A DNA stretch of 21,541 nt from Streptomyces aureocirculatus (GTDB taxonomy: Bacteria; Actinomycetota; Actinomycetes; Streptomycetales; Streptomycetaceae). The stretch spans positions 1 through 21,541 of the forward strand of contig NZ_JOAP01000075.1 in NCBI RefSeq assembly GCF_000720475.1. The letters are read 5' to 3'. The translations under genes and the position numbers were made by a program. The notes under the pieces were generated by a model. It was not told the DNA's origin, did not search any database, and was given only the letters and a program-made list of their open reading frames with translations. Shown here one piece after another: positions 8,015 through 14,626 of this stretch (positions within the stretch are counted from its first letter, which is position 1; the number at the start of each line of letters is the position of its first letter).

Positions 8015-9652
8015 TCAGGCCCACTTCGCCTGGAGCAGGTTGATCCCGGGGTAGGGCTGTGCGCGTACGCCGGTGAGCTGCTTGGCGTCCCACGCCGTCA
8101 TCAGCTCGTTGTGCACCACGGGATACAGCACGGCCTCCTCGGCGACGATGTCGATGTAGTCCTGCACCATCGTCTTCTTCTTCGCCGCGTCCGGCTCGCG
8201 TGTCGCCCGGTCCATGAGCCGGAACAACTCCTTGGCGCGGGCGTTCTTCGCCCAGCGGGCGTAACCCATCCACAGGTTGTCGGGCCCGTAGTTGTAATGC
8301 ATGATCAGGTCGGCCTCTACGCCGAACTGGTTGGGGTTCGACGCGGCGGCCACGACCTGGTAGTCCTTCTTCTGGTCCATCTTGGTGAAGACGGCCGTGG
8401 TCTCCTGCGGGTCGAGCGTGGTCGTGACGCCGATCGCGTCCCAGGACGCCTTGATGGTGGGCAGGCAGTCGACGATCCAGCTCACGTTGACCGCCATGAT
8501 GTTGATCTTGAGGTTGTCGACCCCGGCCTCCTTCAGGAGCGCCTTGGCCTTCTTCGGGTCGTGGTCGTACACCGTCTTCGCCGGGCGGTAACTGGGGTTT
8601 CCCTCGTTGAGGAACGAGGAGGCGCCCTTGCCGTGCCCCTTCAGGGCGACCTCGATCATCTTCTCCCGGTCGATGGCGTAGTGCAGGGCCTGGCGTACCC
8701 GTACGTCGTCGAACGGCTTGTGCGCGGTGTTGAACATCAGGAAGAGGTTGTTCATGCCGGCTCCGCCCTCGACCGTCATGCCGCCCTGCTTCAGGCGGTC
8801 GATGTTGGCGTACGGGATGTTGTCGGAGATCTCCGCGTCCGCGCTCGCGCCGGAGATCTTCGCGACCCGGGGCGCCGCGTCGACGATCGTCAGCCAGTTC
8901 ATCTTCTTGAAGGCGGCGGGCCGCGGACCGTTGTAGTCGGCGAAGGCCTCGAAGGTCGTGTTCGACTTCGGGTGGTGCGCGGCCTGCCGGTACGGGCCCG
9001 AGCCGATCGCCTTGCCCTTGGTGGCGTCGTCCCACGCGCCGGGCTCGGAGTAGACGTGCTTCGGCATGATCTTGGCGAGCGTGAGCCGGGCGGCGCCGTC
9101 GGGGAAGGGGAACTTGAGGATCAGCTCGACCCCCCGCGCGTCGACCTTCCTGACCTCCTTCAGCCAGCCCGCGAAGAAGCCCTTGGCGAGGCTCTGCGTG
9201 CCCGGGTCGAGGATCCGTTCGAACACGAAGACGACGTCGTCCGCCGTGACCGGCTTGCCGTCGTGCCACTTCGCGCCCGCGCGCAGCTCGAACCTCCAGG
9301 TCGTCGCCCTCAGGTCGGCGGGCACCGCGGTGGCGAGCTGCGGATAGGGGTCGCGGGAGATCGGGTCCGTGCCGAGCAGCGCCTCGTAGATGTGCTCGTT
9401 GCCTGCCATCGCGAACGCCGAAGCCGTCTGGGTCGGGTCCCAACTGCCGTCGTTGCCGTAGCCGATGACGGCCGTCAGGGTGCCGCCTGCCTTGCCGCCG
9501 ACGCCGGTCGCGTTCGTGGACTCCGGCCCCGAGCAGGCCGCGAGCGTACCGGTGAGCCCCGCCGCCGCGCCGAGGGCGCCGGTGTACTTGAGGAAGGACC
9601 GGCGGTCGGGTCCGGGCCCGCCGTCGCGCGTCACGGGGATCAGGTGGCTCAC
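8015..9652 (-). CDS. Tat-exported solute-binding lipoprotein of the ABC importer (SBP family 5)
   Basis: This is a 545-aa extracellular binding protein that should capture the importer's substrate and deliver it to the DppB/DppC channel. The N-terminus DRRSFLKYTGALG has a twin-arginine motif (R17-R18), followed by a hydrophobic stretch and a lipobox ending at Cys40 (LAAC). A folded, lipid-anchored protein exported by Tat is expected. Family 5 features include DPTQTASAF, HIYEALLGTDP, WRFELRAGAKWHDGKPVTADDVVF, and VRQALHYAIDREKM. The start is GTG 9652 with GGAGG 4 nt upstream. As the first gene of the operon it sits behind a good promoter with the shared operator element just downstream. Binding proteins of this family carry peptides, but also sialic acid (SatA type) or oligosaccharides. 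Sialic acid is inferred from the neighbours. Confidence 0.9.
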   Translation of the reverse strand: MSHLIPVTRDGGPGPDRRSFLKYTGALGAAAGLTGTLAACSGPESTNATGVGGKAGGTLTAVIGYGNDGSWDPTQTASAFAMAGNEHIYEALLGTDPISRDPYPQLATAVPADLRATTWRFELRAGAKWHDGKPVTADDVVFVFERILDPGTQSLAKGFFAGWLKEVRKVDARGVELILKFPFPDGAARLTLAKIMPKHVYSEPGAWDDATKGKAIGSGPYRQAAHHPKSNTTFEAFADYNGPRPAAFKKMNWLTIVDAAPRVAKISGASADAEISDNIPYANIDRLKQGGMTVEGGAGMNNLFLMFNTAHKPFDDVRVRQALHYAIDREKMIEVALKGHGKGASSFLNEGNPSYRPAKTVYDHDPKKAKALLKEAGVDNLKINIMAVNVSWIVDCLPTIKASWDAIGVTTTLDPQETTAVFTKMDQKKDYQVVAAASNPNQFGVEADLIMHYNYGPDNLWMGYARWAKNARAKELFRLMDRATREPDAAKKKTMVQDYIDIVAEEAVLYPVVHNELMTAWDAKQLTGVRAQPYPGINLLQAKWA

Positions 9653-9680
9653 AGCGCCTCCATGAGGGGCTTCCGGTGGG

Positions 9681-9698
9681 AGATCCCACGTCCTACGT
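9681..9698 (-). promoter_or_regulatory. Operator-like element B before the binding-protein operon
   Basis: The plus strand reads AGATCCCACGTCCTACGT: half-sites AGAT, ACGT, ACGT at 7-bp spacing, with a GT-N3-AC core. The minus strand contains GGACGTGGGAT (9693-9683), the shared 11-mer. It lies about +9 to +26 relative to the predicted start of the operon, a position suited to repression. The GntR protein as binder is inferred. Confidence 0.65.
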
Positions 9699-9713
9699 CA
9701 TGCTGGCGTGGCG

Positions 9714-9742
9714 ACCATAAGAGGGCCGGAGGGGTCGGTCAA
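9714..9742 (-). promoter_or_regulatory. Promoter of the importer/lyase operon
   Basis: On the minus strand TTGACC (9742-9737) and TATGGT (9719-9714) are separated by 17 bp, a close match to the vegetative -35/-10 consensus of Streptomyces. Transcription should start near 9707, leaving a leader of about 55 nt that includes operator-like element B. Confidence 0.6.
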
Positions 9743-9847
9743 GAGAACGCGCACGGAACGGAACCCGCCGATTCCGGATCGGAATTGACAGAGCGTCGGC
9801 CGGAATCAAGCCGGGCGGTGGCCCGGGATGACAGAAGTCTCGCCCGG

Positions 9848-9865
9848 ACATGGGACGTGGGATGT
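9848..9865 (+). promoter_or_regulatory. Operator-like element C before the GntR regulator gene
   Basis: The sequence ACATGGGACGTGGGATGT has half-sites ACAT, ACGT, ATGT at 7-bp spacing; the outer two are inverted copies of each other around the central ACGT. It contains GGACGTGGGAT (9853-9863). It overlaps the expected -35 region of the regulator gene, so autoregulation is likely. Confidence 0.65.
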
Positions 9866-9875
9866 CATCCGTGTC

Positions 9876-9881
9876 TACGAT
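9876..9881 (+). promoter_or_regulatory. Candidate -10 box of the GntR gene (possible leaderless transcript)
   Basis: TACGAT lies 7 bp before the ATG at 9889, so transcription would begin at or next to the start codon. No ribosome-binding sequence is visible before that ATG, which agrees with a leaderless mRNA, a common arrangement in actinobacteria. Confidence 0.4.
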
Positions 9882-9888
9882 GTGGCGC

Positions 9889-10608
9889 ATGCCTCAGGAG
9901 CCCATCCGTGCACGGCGTGTGAGCAGTCAGGTCCAGCGCGAGGTGACCCAGCTCATCCTGGACCGGCGGCTGCGCCCCGGCGCCCTGCTGCCGACCGAGG
10001 CCGAGCTGATGGAGGAGCTAGGCGTCAGCCGCAACTCCGTACGCGAGGCCCTCAAGGCCCTCCAGGCCCTGGACATCGTGGAGATCCGGCACGGCTACGG
10101 CACCTATGTCGGCCAGGCCTCGCTCACCCCGCTCGCCGACGGCCTGACCTTCCGCACCCTGGTCAAGACCGCCGACGACACGCACGCACTCGCCGAGATC
10201 CTCCAGGTCCGCGCGGTCCTGGAGCAGGGCCTCGTCCAGGAGGTGGCCGCGGCACTCACCGACGCCGAGCTGTGCGGCCTGGAGGACCTGGTGGCCCGGA
10301 TGGAGGGGCGCGCCGCGGCCGGTGAGGCCTTCCCCGATCTGGACAGGGAGTTCCACGAGGCGCTGTACCGGCCGCTTGGCAACGCGCTCGTGCCGCAGCT
10401 TCTCGGCGCGTTCTGGCACGTCTTCCACCGGGTCGCGGGCGTGCGCGGCTGGTCGAGCGATCCGGCGCCCCACGTCACCGTACGCAGGCATCGGGACATA
10501 GTGACGGCGCTGCGTGCGGGGGACGTGGGTGCCGCGCAGCGGGCGATGGCCGACCACTTCCGCGGCATAGAGGCGCGGGCGGTCCAGGAGACGAGGGGAG
10601 TGGGATGA
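9889..10608 (+). CDS. FadR-type GntR transcriptional regulator with FCD ligand domain
   Basis: This is a 239-aa DNA-binding regulator. The winged helix covers about residues 8-72 (VSSQVQREVTQLIL, LPTEAELMEELGVSRNSVREALKAL, HGYGTYV). The C-terminal FCD domain shows the metal-ligand pattern D152-x3-H156, H201 and H223 (DREFH, RRHRD, MADHF), so a metal-assisted small acid ligand is expected. I start at ATG 9889 (MPQEPIRARR). The frame extends to 9850, but that part overlaps operator-like element C and has no family match. It is divergent from the importer operon and overlaps the galactosidase gene by ATGA. By position it resembles NanR-type regulators of sialic acid genes (Corynebacterium glutamicum NanR is also GntR family). 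Ligand and targets are inferred. Confidence 0.9.
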   Translation: MPQEPIRARRVSSQVQREVTQLILDRRLRPGALLPTEAELMEELGVSRNSVREALKALQALDIVEIRHGYGTYVGQASLTPLADGLTFRTLVKTADDTHALAEILQVRAVLEQGLVQEVAAALTDAELCGLEDLVARMEGRAAAGEAFPDLDREFHEALYRPLGNALVPQLLGAFWHVFHRVAGVRGWSSDPAPHVTVRRHRDIVTALRAGDVGAAQRAMADHFRGIEARAVQETRGVG

Positions 10609-12497
10609 ACGCGCTCGACCGGTTCTACGCCAAGCTGGCGTCCCCCGGGTACGGCGGGGACTACAACCCCGAGCAGTGGGGCCCCGGGACGCACGCCGAG
10701 GACATGGAGCTGATGCGCGAGGCGGGCGTGAACCTCGTGACGCTCGGCATCTTCGCCTGGGCCACCACCGAACCCACCCCCGGCACCTACGACTTCGCCT
10801 GGCTCGACGCCCACATGGACCGCCTCGCGGACGCGGGCGTGGCCGTCTGCCTCGCCACGATGACCGCGTCACCGCCGCCCTGGCTGGCCCGCCTGCACCC
10901 CGAGACCCTGCCCGTGACGGCCGAAGGCACTCGCTTGCACCCCGGCTCACGCCAGCACTGGTGCCCCTCCAGCCCCGTCTTCCGGCGGCACGCGGTGCGC
11001 CTGGCCGAGCGCGTCGCCACGCGGTACGCGGACCATCCGGCGCTCGCCCTGTGGCACATCGGCAACGAGTACGGCTGCCACATCTCGCGGCACTGCCACT
11101 GCGAGGTGTCCACCGCCGCGTTCCGCGCCTGGCTGCGCGAGCGCTACAACACCCTTGCCGCGCTCAACGACGCCTGGTCGACGACCTTCTGGTCCCAGCG
11201 CTACAGCACCTGGGAGGAGATCCACACCCCCCGGGCCGCCCCCTCCTTCGGCAATCCGGCACAGCAGGCGGACTTCTGGCGCTTCTCCTCGGACGAACTC
11301 CTCGCCTGTTATCTGGCGGAGCGGGACGTCCTGGCACGCATCACCCCCGGCACGCCCGTGACCACGAACTTCGTCCCCGTCGCCAAGACCCTGGACCTGT
11401 TCCGCTGGGCCCCGCACCTGGACGTCGTCTCCTACGACTCCTATCCCGACCCGCACGACCCGGACGCGGCCCAGCGCTCCGCCTTCTCGTACGACGTGAT
11501 GCGCGGCCTGAAGAACGGACAGCCCTGGCTGCTCCTCGAACAGGCGCCGTCCGCCGTCAACTGGCGGACTCACAACGGCCGCAAGCCGCCGGGGCGGATG
11601 CGCCTGGACAGTTGGCAGGCGGTGGCGCACGGCGCGGACGCGGTGCTGTTCTTCCAGTGGCGCCAGTCGCGCGGCGGTGCCGAGAAGTTCCACTCGGCGA
11701 TGGTGCCGCACGCGGGCCGCGGGACACGGACCTTCCGTGAGGTCACGGAGCTGGGCGCCGAGCTGGCCGACCACCCCGCGCTGCTGCGTTCGACGCCCGC
11801 CCGCGCGGACGCGGCCCTGCTGGTGGACTGGCCGAACTGGTGGGCCCTGGAGACGGAGGCGCACCCGAGCGCGTCCTTCGACTTCCTGCGGACGGCTCTC
11901 GCCCACCACAAGCCGCTGTACGACGCGTCGGTGGCCTGCGACGTGGTGCCCGTGGACGCCGAATTCACGCCCTACCGGCTGCTCGTCGTCCCCAATCTCT
12001 ACTCGCTCGCCCAGGAGACGGCGACCCGGCTCACGGACTACGTACGTTTCGGGGGCACCCTCGTGGTCTCCTGCTTCTCCGGCATCACCGACGAACACGA
12101 CCGGGTACACCTGGGCGGCTACCCCGGCCCCCTGCGCGAGGTCCTCGGTCTGACGGTCGAGGAGTTCGACCCGCGCCCCGACGGCACCTGGGCCGAAGTG
12201 ATCCGCCCCGAGGGCGCGGAGACCGTCGTCACGTCCGAGGGGGGCGGCCCCGCGGTCACCCGGCACTCCTACGGGCGTGGCACCGCCTGGTATCTGGGGC
12301 TGCGCCCGGAGCCCGAGGCCCTGCGCGAACTCGTCGACCGGGTGCGTACGGAGGCCGGGGTGCTGCCGGTGGCCGAGGGGCTGCCGCCGGGCGTGCAGGC
12401 GCGGGTCCGGGTGACGGCGGCGGGGGAGCGGCTGCGGATCGTCCTCGATCACCGGGACGGCACGGTGGCCGTGGAGCCCGACCGGGCGGCGCGGTAG
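10605..12497 (+). CDS. GH42 beta-galactosidase, C-terminus apparently shortened
   Basis: This is a 630-aa retaining beta-galactosidase of glycoside hydrolase family 42, hydrolysing terminal beta-D-galactosides. The N-terminal barrel opens with YGGDYNPEQW. The acid/base is Glu155 in HIGNEYG and the nucleophile Glu312 in LLLEQAPS. A Cys group (HWC, YGC, HCHC) fits the family's zinc site. The trimerisation domain (ADAALLVDWPNWWALE onward) follows, then the start of the small C-terminal beta domain. That last domain stops at LRIVLDHRDGTVAVEPDRAAR, about 30-40 residues before the usual end. No signal peptide is present, so it acts inside the cell. The start ATG overlaps the GntR stop by ATGA, with GAGGGGAG upstream, so both share one transcript. 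Its last 49 bp overlap the convergent oxidoreductase gene. Galactose exposed by sialidase action is a plausible linked substrate. Confidence 0.92.
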   Translation: MNALDRFYAKLASPGYGGDYNPEQWGPGTHAEDMELMREAGVNLVTLGIFAWATTEPTPGTYDFAWLDAHMDRLADAGVAVCLATMTASPPPWLARLHPETLPVTAEGTRLHPGSRQHWCPSSPVFRRHAVRLAERVATRYADHPALALWHIGNEYGCHISRHCHCEVSTAAFRAWLRERYNTLAALNDAWSTTFWSQRYSTWEEIHTPRAAPSFGNPAQQADFWRFSSDELLACYLAERDVLARITPGTPVTTNFVPVAKTLDLFRWAPHLDVVSYDSYPDPHDPDAAQRSAFSYDVMRGLKNGQPWLLLEQAPSAVNWRTHNGRKPPGRMRLDSWQAVAHGADAVLFFQWRQSRGGAEKFHSAMVPHAGRGTRTFREVTELGAELADHPALLRSTPARADAALLVDWPNWWALETEAHPSASFDFLRTALAHHKPLYDASVACDVVPVDAEFTPYRLLVVPNLYSLAQETATRLTDYVRFGGTLVVSCFSGITDEHDRVHLGGYPGPLREVLGLTVEEFDPRPDGTWAEVIRPEGAETVVTSEGGGPAVTRHSYGRGTAWYLGLRPEPEALRELVDRVRTEAGVLPVAEGLPPGVQARVRVTAAGERLRIVLDHRDGTVAVEPDRAAR

Positions 12498-13339
12498 AAG
12501 TCCGCGAAGGCGCGGGGCGGGCGTCCGGTGAGGCGTGCCACGGTGTCCGTGACGCGGTCCTCGGCGCCCTCGGCGATGGCGTCGTCGAAGGCCGCGAGCA
12601 ACCGGGCGTAGTCCGCGGGGATGCCGAGTTCCGTGAGGTGGGCGGTGAGACGGTCGCTGGGCACCGGGCTGTGCCTGACCGGGCGGTTGCCCACCCGCGT
12701 GATCGTCGCCGCCACCTCGGCGTAGCTCAGCGCCTCCGGGCCGGTGATCACCAGGTCGTTCTCGGGGGCGGTGGGGGTGGTGAGGGTGTGTACGGCGACC
12801 GCCGCGATGTCGTCGGCGTCGACGAAGGCCACCCGGCCCGTGCCGGTGGCGGTCGTCAGGACACCCGAGGCGGCGATGGCGCGGGCGTGCGGGCCGTCGC
12901 CGGTGAAGTTCTGCATGAACCACGACGGGCGGAGCACCGACCACTGGGCGAAGAGAGCCGACTCCGCGAGGAACGCGTGGACGCGGCCGATCCAGGGGCC
13001 GCCGCGTTCGGCGGCGGACGAGCCGAGCAGCGCCACCCTGGTCACCCCCGCCGCGCGCGCCCGGCGCAGGAACGGCAGCATGACGGCGGCCGGATCCGCG
13101 TCACCGGGCGGCGGTACGAGGTAGACGCGGTCCGCTCCGCGCAGCGCCGGGGCGTGGGTCGCCTCGTCGTACCAGTCGAAGCGGACCGCCTCGGTTCCCG
13201 GGTGCGGTGCGCGGGCCGTGCGGCTCGCGGCACGGACGCGGTGGCCCGCCGCGGTGAGCCGGGCGGTGACACGACTGCCGGTGTTGCCGTGGGCGCCGAC
13301 GACCAGGACGGCCGGGGCGCTCGGGTAGGCGTCAGGCAT
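12449..13339 (-). CDS. NmrA-like NAD(P)-binding oxidoreductase/regulator
   Basis: This is a 296-aa atypical short-chain dehydrogenase of the NmrA/NAD(P)H-binding group. A Rossmann fold opens the protein with VLVVGAHGNTGSRV (G15, G18, G21). Further family marks are the LRPSWFMQNF segment (near 160), FVDADDIAAVAV, and a C-terminal GRPPRAFADF stretch. It may reduce a small substrate or sense NAD(P) redox state; neither can be chosen from sequence. The start ATG 13339 overlaps the SnoaL-like gene by 8 bp, so the two form an operon under the TetR-type promoter upstream. The last ~17 residues (after AFADF) are antisense to the end of the GH42 gene and probably are not ancestral. Confidence 0.85.
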   Translation of the reverse strand: MPDAYPSAPAVLVVGAHGNTGSRVTARLTAAGHRVRAASRTARAPHPGTEAVRFDWYDEATHAPALRGADRVYLVPPPGDADPAAVMLPFLRRARAAGVTRVALLGSSAAERGGPWIGRVHAFLAESALFAQWSVLRPSWFMQNFTGDGPHARAIAASGVLTTATGTGRVAFVDADDIAAVAVHTLTTPTAPENDLVITGPEALSYAEVAATITRVGNRPVRHSPVPSDRLTAHLTELGIPADYARLLAAFDDAIAEGAEDRVTDTVARLTGRPPRAFADFYRAARSGSTATVPSR

Positions 13340-13769
13340 GGACTGCTTCCTTCAGGGAGCCGGGGATGGCGAGAGGGTTCCAGTAGTCGCGGTACAGCGT
13401 GAACCGGCCGTCCTTCGCGGTGACCACGACCACGTACGTCATGTCGAAGGTGCCGTCCGTCGCGACGACGCGGCCGGTGGCACGCATCTCTACGACGATC
13501 GTCTCCGGTGCCGCGGTCTCGTGGATCTCCAGGTGCGGGAAGGCCCGGTACTCGACGTGGGCACCGAGGCCGCGCAGATAGGCGGTGATCCGGTCCCGGC
13601 CGTCCAGGCGCCGCGGGTAACCGTCGGGGGCGAAGGGGAACTCGGCGACGGCGTCCTCGGCGAACAGGGCGCCCCAGGCTTCCAGGTCGCCTGCGAGGAG
13701 CAGGTCCACGCCCCCGCGGAACAGCTCGGAGGGGGTCGGCGGGGCGGGCGGGCTTGCGGACGTGGGCAT
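13332..13769 (-). CDS. SnoaL-like / NTF2-fold small protein
   Basis: This is a 145-aa protein of the NTF2-like cone fold, in the SnoaL/ketosteroid isomerase-related group. Family signs are FRGGVDLLLAGDLEAWGALFAEDAVAEFPFAP near the N-terminus, GRDRITAYL, then beta strands with IVVEMRATG and FTLYRDYWNP. Such proteins are isomerases, cyclases or binding proteins; the substrate is not readable. The start is ATG 13769 with AGGAAGG 9 nt upstream. It is the first gene of the pair with the NmrA-like protein, a combination often placed under TetR control. No signal peptide is present. Confidence 0.82.
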   Translation of the reverse strand: MPTSASPPAPPTPSELFRGGVDLLLAGDLEAWGALFAEDAVAEFPFAPDGYPRRLDGRDRITAYLRGLGAHVEYRAFPHLEIHETAAPETIVVEMRATGRVVATDGTFDMTYVVVVTAKDGRFTLYRDYWNPLAIPGSLKEAVHA

Positions 13770-13793
13770 GGCGGCGTGCCTTCCTCTAGGATT

Positions 13794-13835
13794 CGGACTG
13801 GCGGTCCGCTTCGAACGATACGGACTGCTGGTCCG
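13794..13835. promoter_or_regulatory. Two near-identical palindromes, likely TetR operators
   Basis: CGGACTGGCGGTCCG (13794-13808) and CGGACTGCTGGTCCG (13821-13835) share CGGAC-N5-GTCCG arms, with centres 27 bp apart. One lies in the -35/-10 spacer of the SnoaL-gene promoter, the other just downstream of its -10. The divergent TetR gene at 14054 is the obvious binder, by inference. Confidence 0.7.
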
Positions 13836-13844
13836 CTTTGTAAA
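13815..13844 (-). promoter_or_regulatory. Promoter of the SnoaL-like/NmrA-like operon
   Basis: On the minus strand TTTACA (13844-13839) and TATCGT (13820-13815) are separated by 18 bp, matching the vegetative pattern. The start of transcription would be near 13808, at the second palindrome. Confidence 0.55.
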
Positions 13845-13886
13845 GGGGCCCTCGCCGGGGCCCCTCCGCCCCTTGCGGGCGCCTCC

Positions 13887-14053
13887 GTGCGGGCGCCCCG
13901 TGTCCCGTGCGGATGTCCCCGTGCGGGCGCCCCGTGTCCCGTACGGGTGTCCTCGTGGAGGCGCCCCGTGTTCCGTGCGGGTGCCCTCATCGAGGCGCCC
14001 GCGTCCCGTGCGGGTGTCCTCATGGGCGCCCGTGTCCCGAAGAAGGTGTCCTC
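13887..14053 (+). repeat. Five imperfect 32-34 bp tandem repeats directly before tetR
   Basis: Units are 13887-13920, 13921-13954, 13955-13988, 13989-14021 and 14022-14053 (34, 34, 34, 33 and 32 bp). The common pattern is GTGCGGGCGCCCCGTGTCCC then GTGCGGGTGTCCTC. Units two to five end in GGTGTCCTC or GGTGCCCTC (unit one in GGATGTCCCC). Each end is followed by GTG or ATG, so the start-site sequence of tetR (GGTGTCCTC-ATG at 14054) appears copied several times. A partial earlier copy is seen at about 13871-13886. Confidence 0.8.
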
Positions 14054-14626
14054 ATGACCGAGCGCAAGGCCCGCGCCGACGCCGCCCGCAATCGCGAGGC
14101 CGTCCTCGCCGCCGCCGACGAGCTGTTCGCGAGCGGCGGCGGTCCGCGCGGGGTGTCCATGGAGCAGGTCGCGGCGGCGGCGGGTGTCGGCAAGGGCACC
14201 CTGTTCCGCCGCTTCGGCGACCGCAACGGCCTGATCCGCGCGGTGTTCAGTGCCCGCAGCGAGGCGGTGCGCGCGGCCGTGGAGTCCGGGCCGCCGCCGC
14301 TCGGCCCCGGGGCGGCGGGGCGCGAACGGGTGCCGGCGATCCTGGACGCCCTCCTCGCCTTCAAGCTCGACAACCGCCATCTGTCCCTCGCCCTGGAGGA
14401 GGCCGGCGCGGGCAGCCCGTACGAGGTGGAGCACTACGGGTGGTGGCACGGCGTCATGCGGGACGCGCTGCGTGACACGGCGGTGCCCGACGCCGGATTC
14501 GCCGCGCACGCGCTGCTCGCGGCGGTCCGCGCGGACCTGGTGGAGCACCTGGCGTCGGCGGAGGAAATGCCGGGCCGTGAGATGCGGGAGCGCCTCGCCG
14601 CGTACGCGGCGAAAGTCGTCGGCTAG
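14054..14626 (+). CDS. TetR-family transcriptional regulator
   Basis: This is a 190-aa repressor-type protein, the usual TetR length. The N-terminal helix-turn-helix covers about residues 10-58 (NREAVLAAADELFASGG, SMEQVAAAAGVGKGTLFRRFGDRNGLI). The ligand-binding half follows and is variable. ATG 14054 is chosen because it starts right before the family homology. The frame is open to 13907, but that part is only the tandem repeat region (MRMSPCGRPV...). It is divergent from the SnoaL-like/NmrA-like pair and probably represses them through the two palindromes at 13794-13835. The ligand is unknown. Confidence 0.88.
   Translation: MTERKARADAARNREAVLAAADELFASGGGPRGVSMEQVAAAAGVGKGTLFRRFGDRNGLIRAVFSARSEAVRAAVESGPPPLGPGAAGRERVPAILDALLAFKLDNRHLSLALEEAGAGSPYEVEHYGWWHGVMRDALRDTAVPDAGFAAHALLAAVRADLVEHLASAEEMPGREMRERLAAYAAKVVG

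Noticed and set aside
8012..9922. 636-residue plus-strand open frame over the binding protein gene
   Set aside because: Shadow of the minus-strand lipoprotein, which has a signal peptide, lipobox and family 5 motifs. It would also run through the divergent promoter.
10947..12944. 665-residue minus-strand open frame over GH42
   Set aside because: No domain, and the opposite strand carries both GH42 catalytic Glu motifs.
13907..14053. Upstream extension of the TetR frame
   Set aside because: It is translated tandem repeat with no homology. The TetR fold starts right after ATG 14054.
13887..14053. CRISPR-like array
   Set aside because: The units are contiguous tandem repeats without unique spacers, and no cas gene is nearby.
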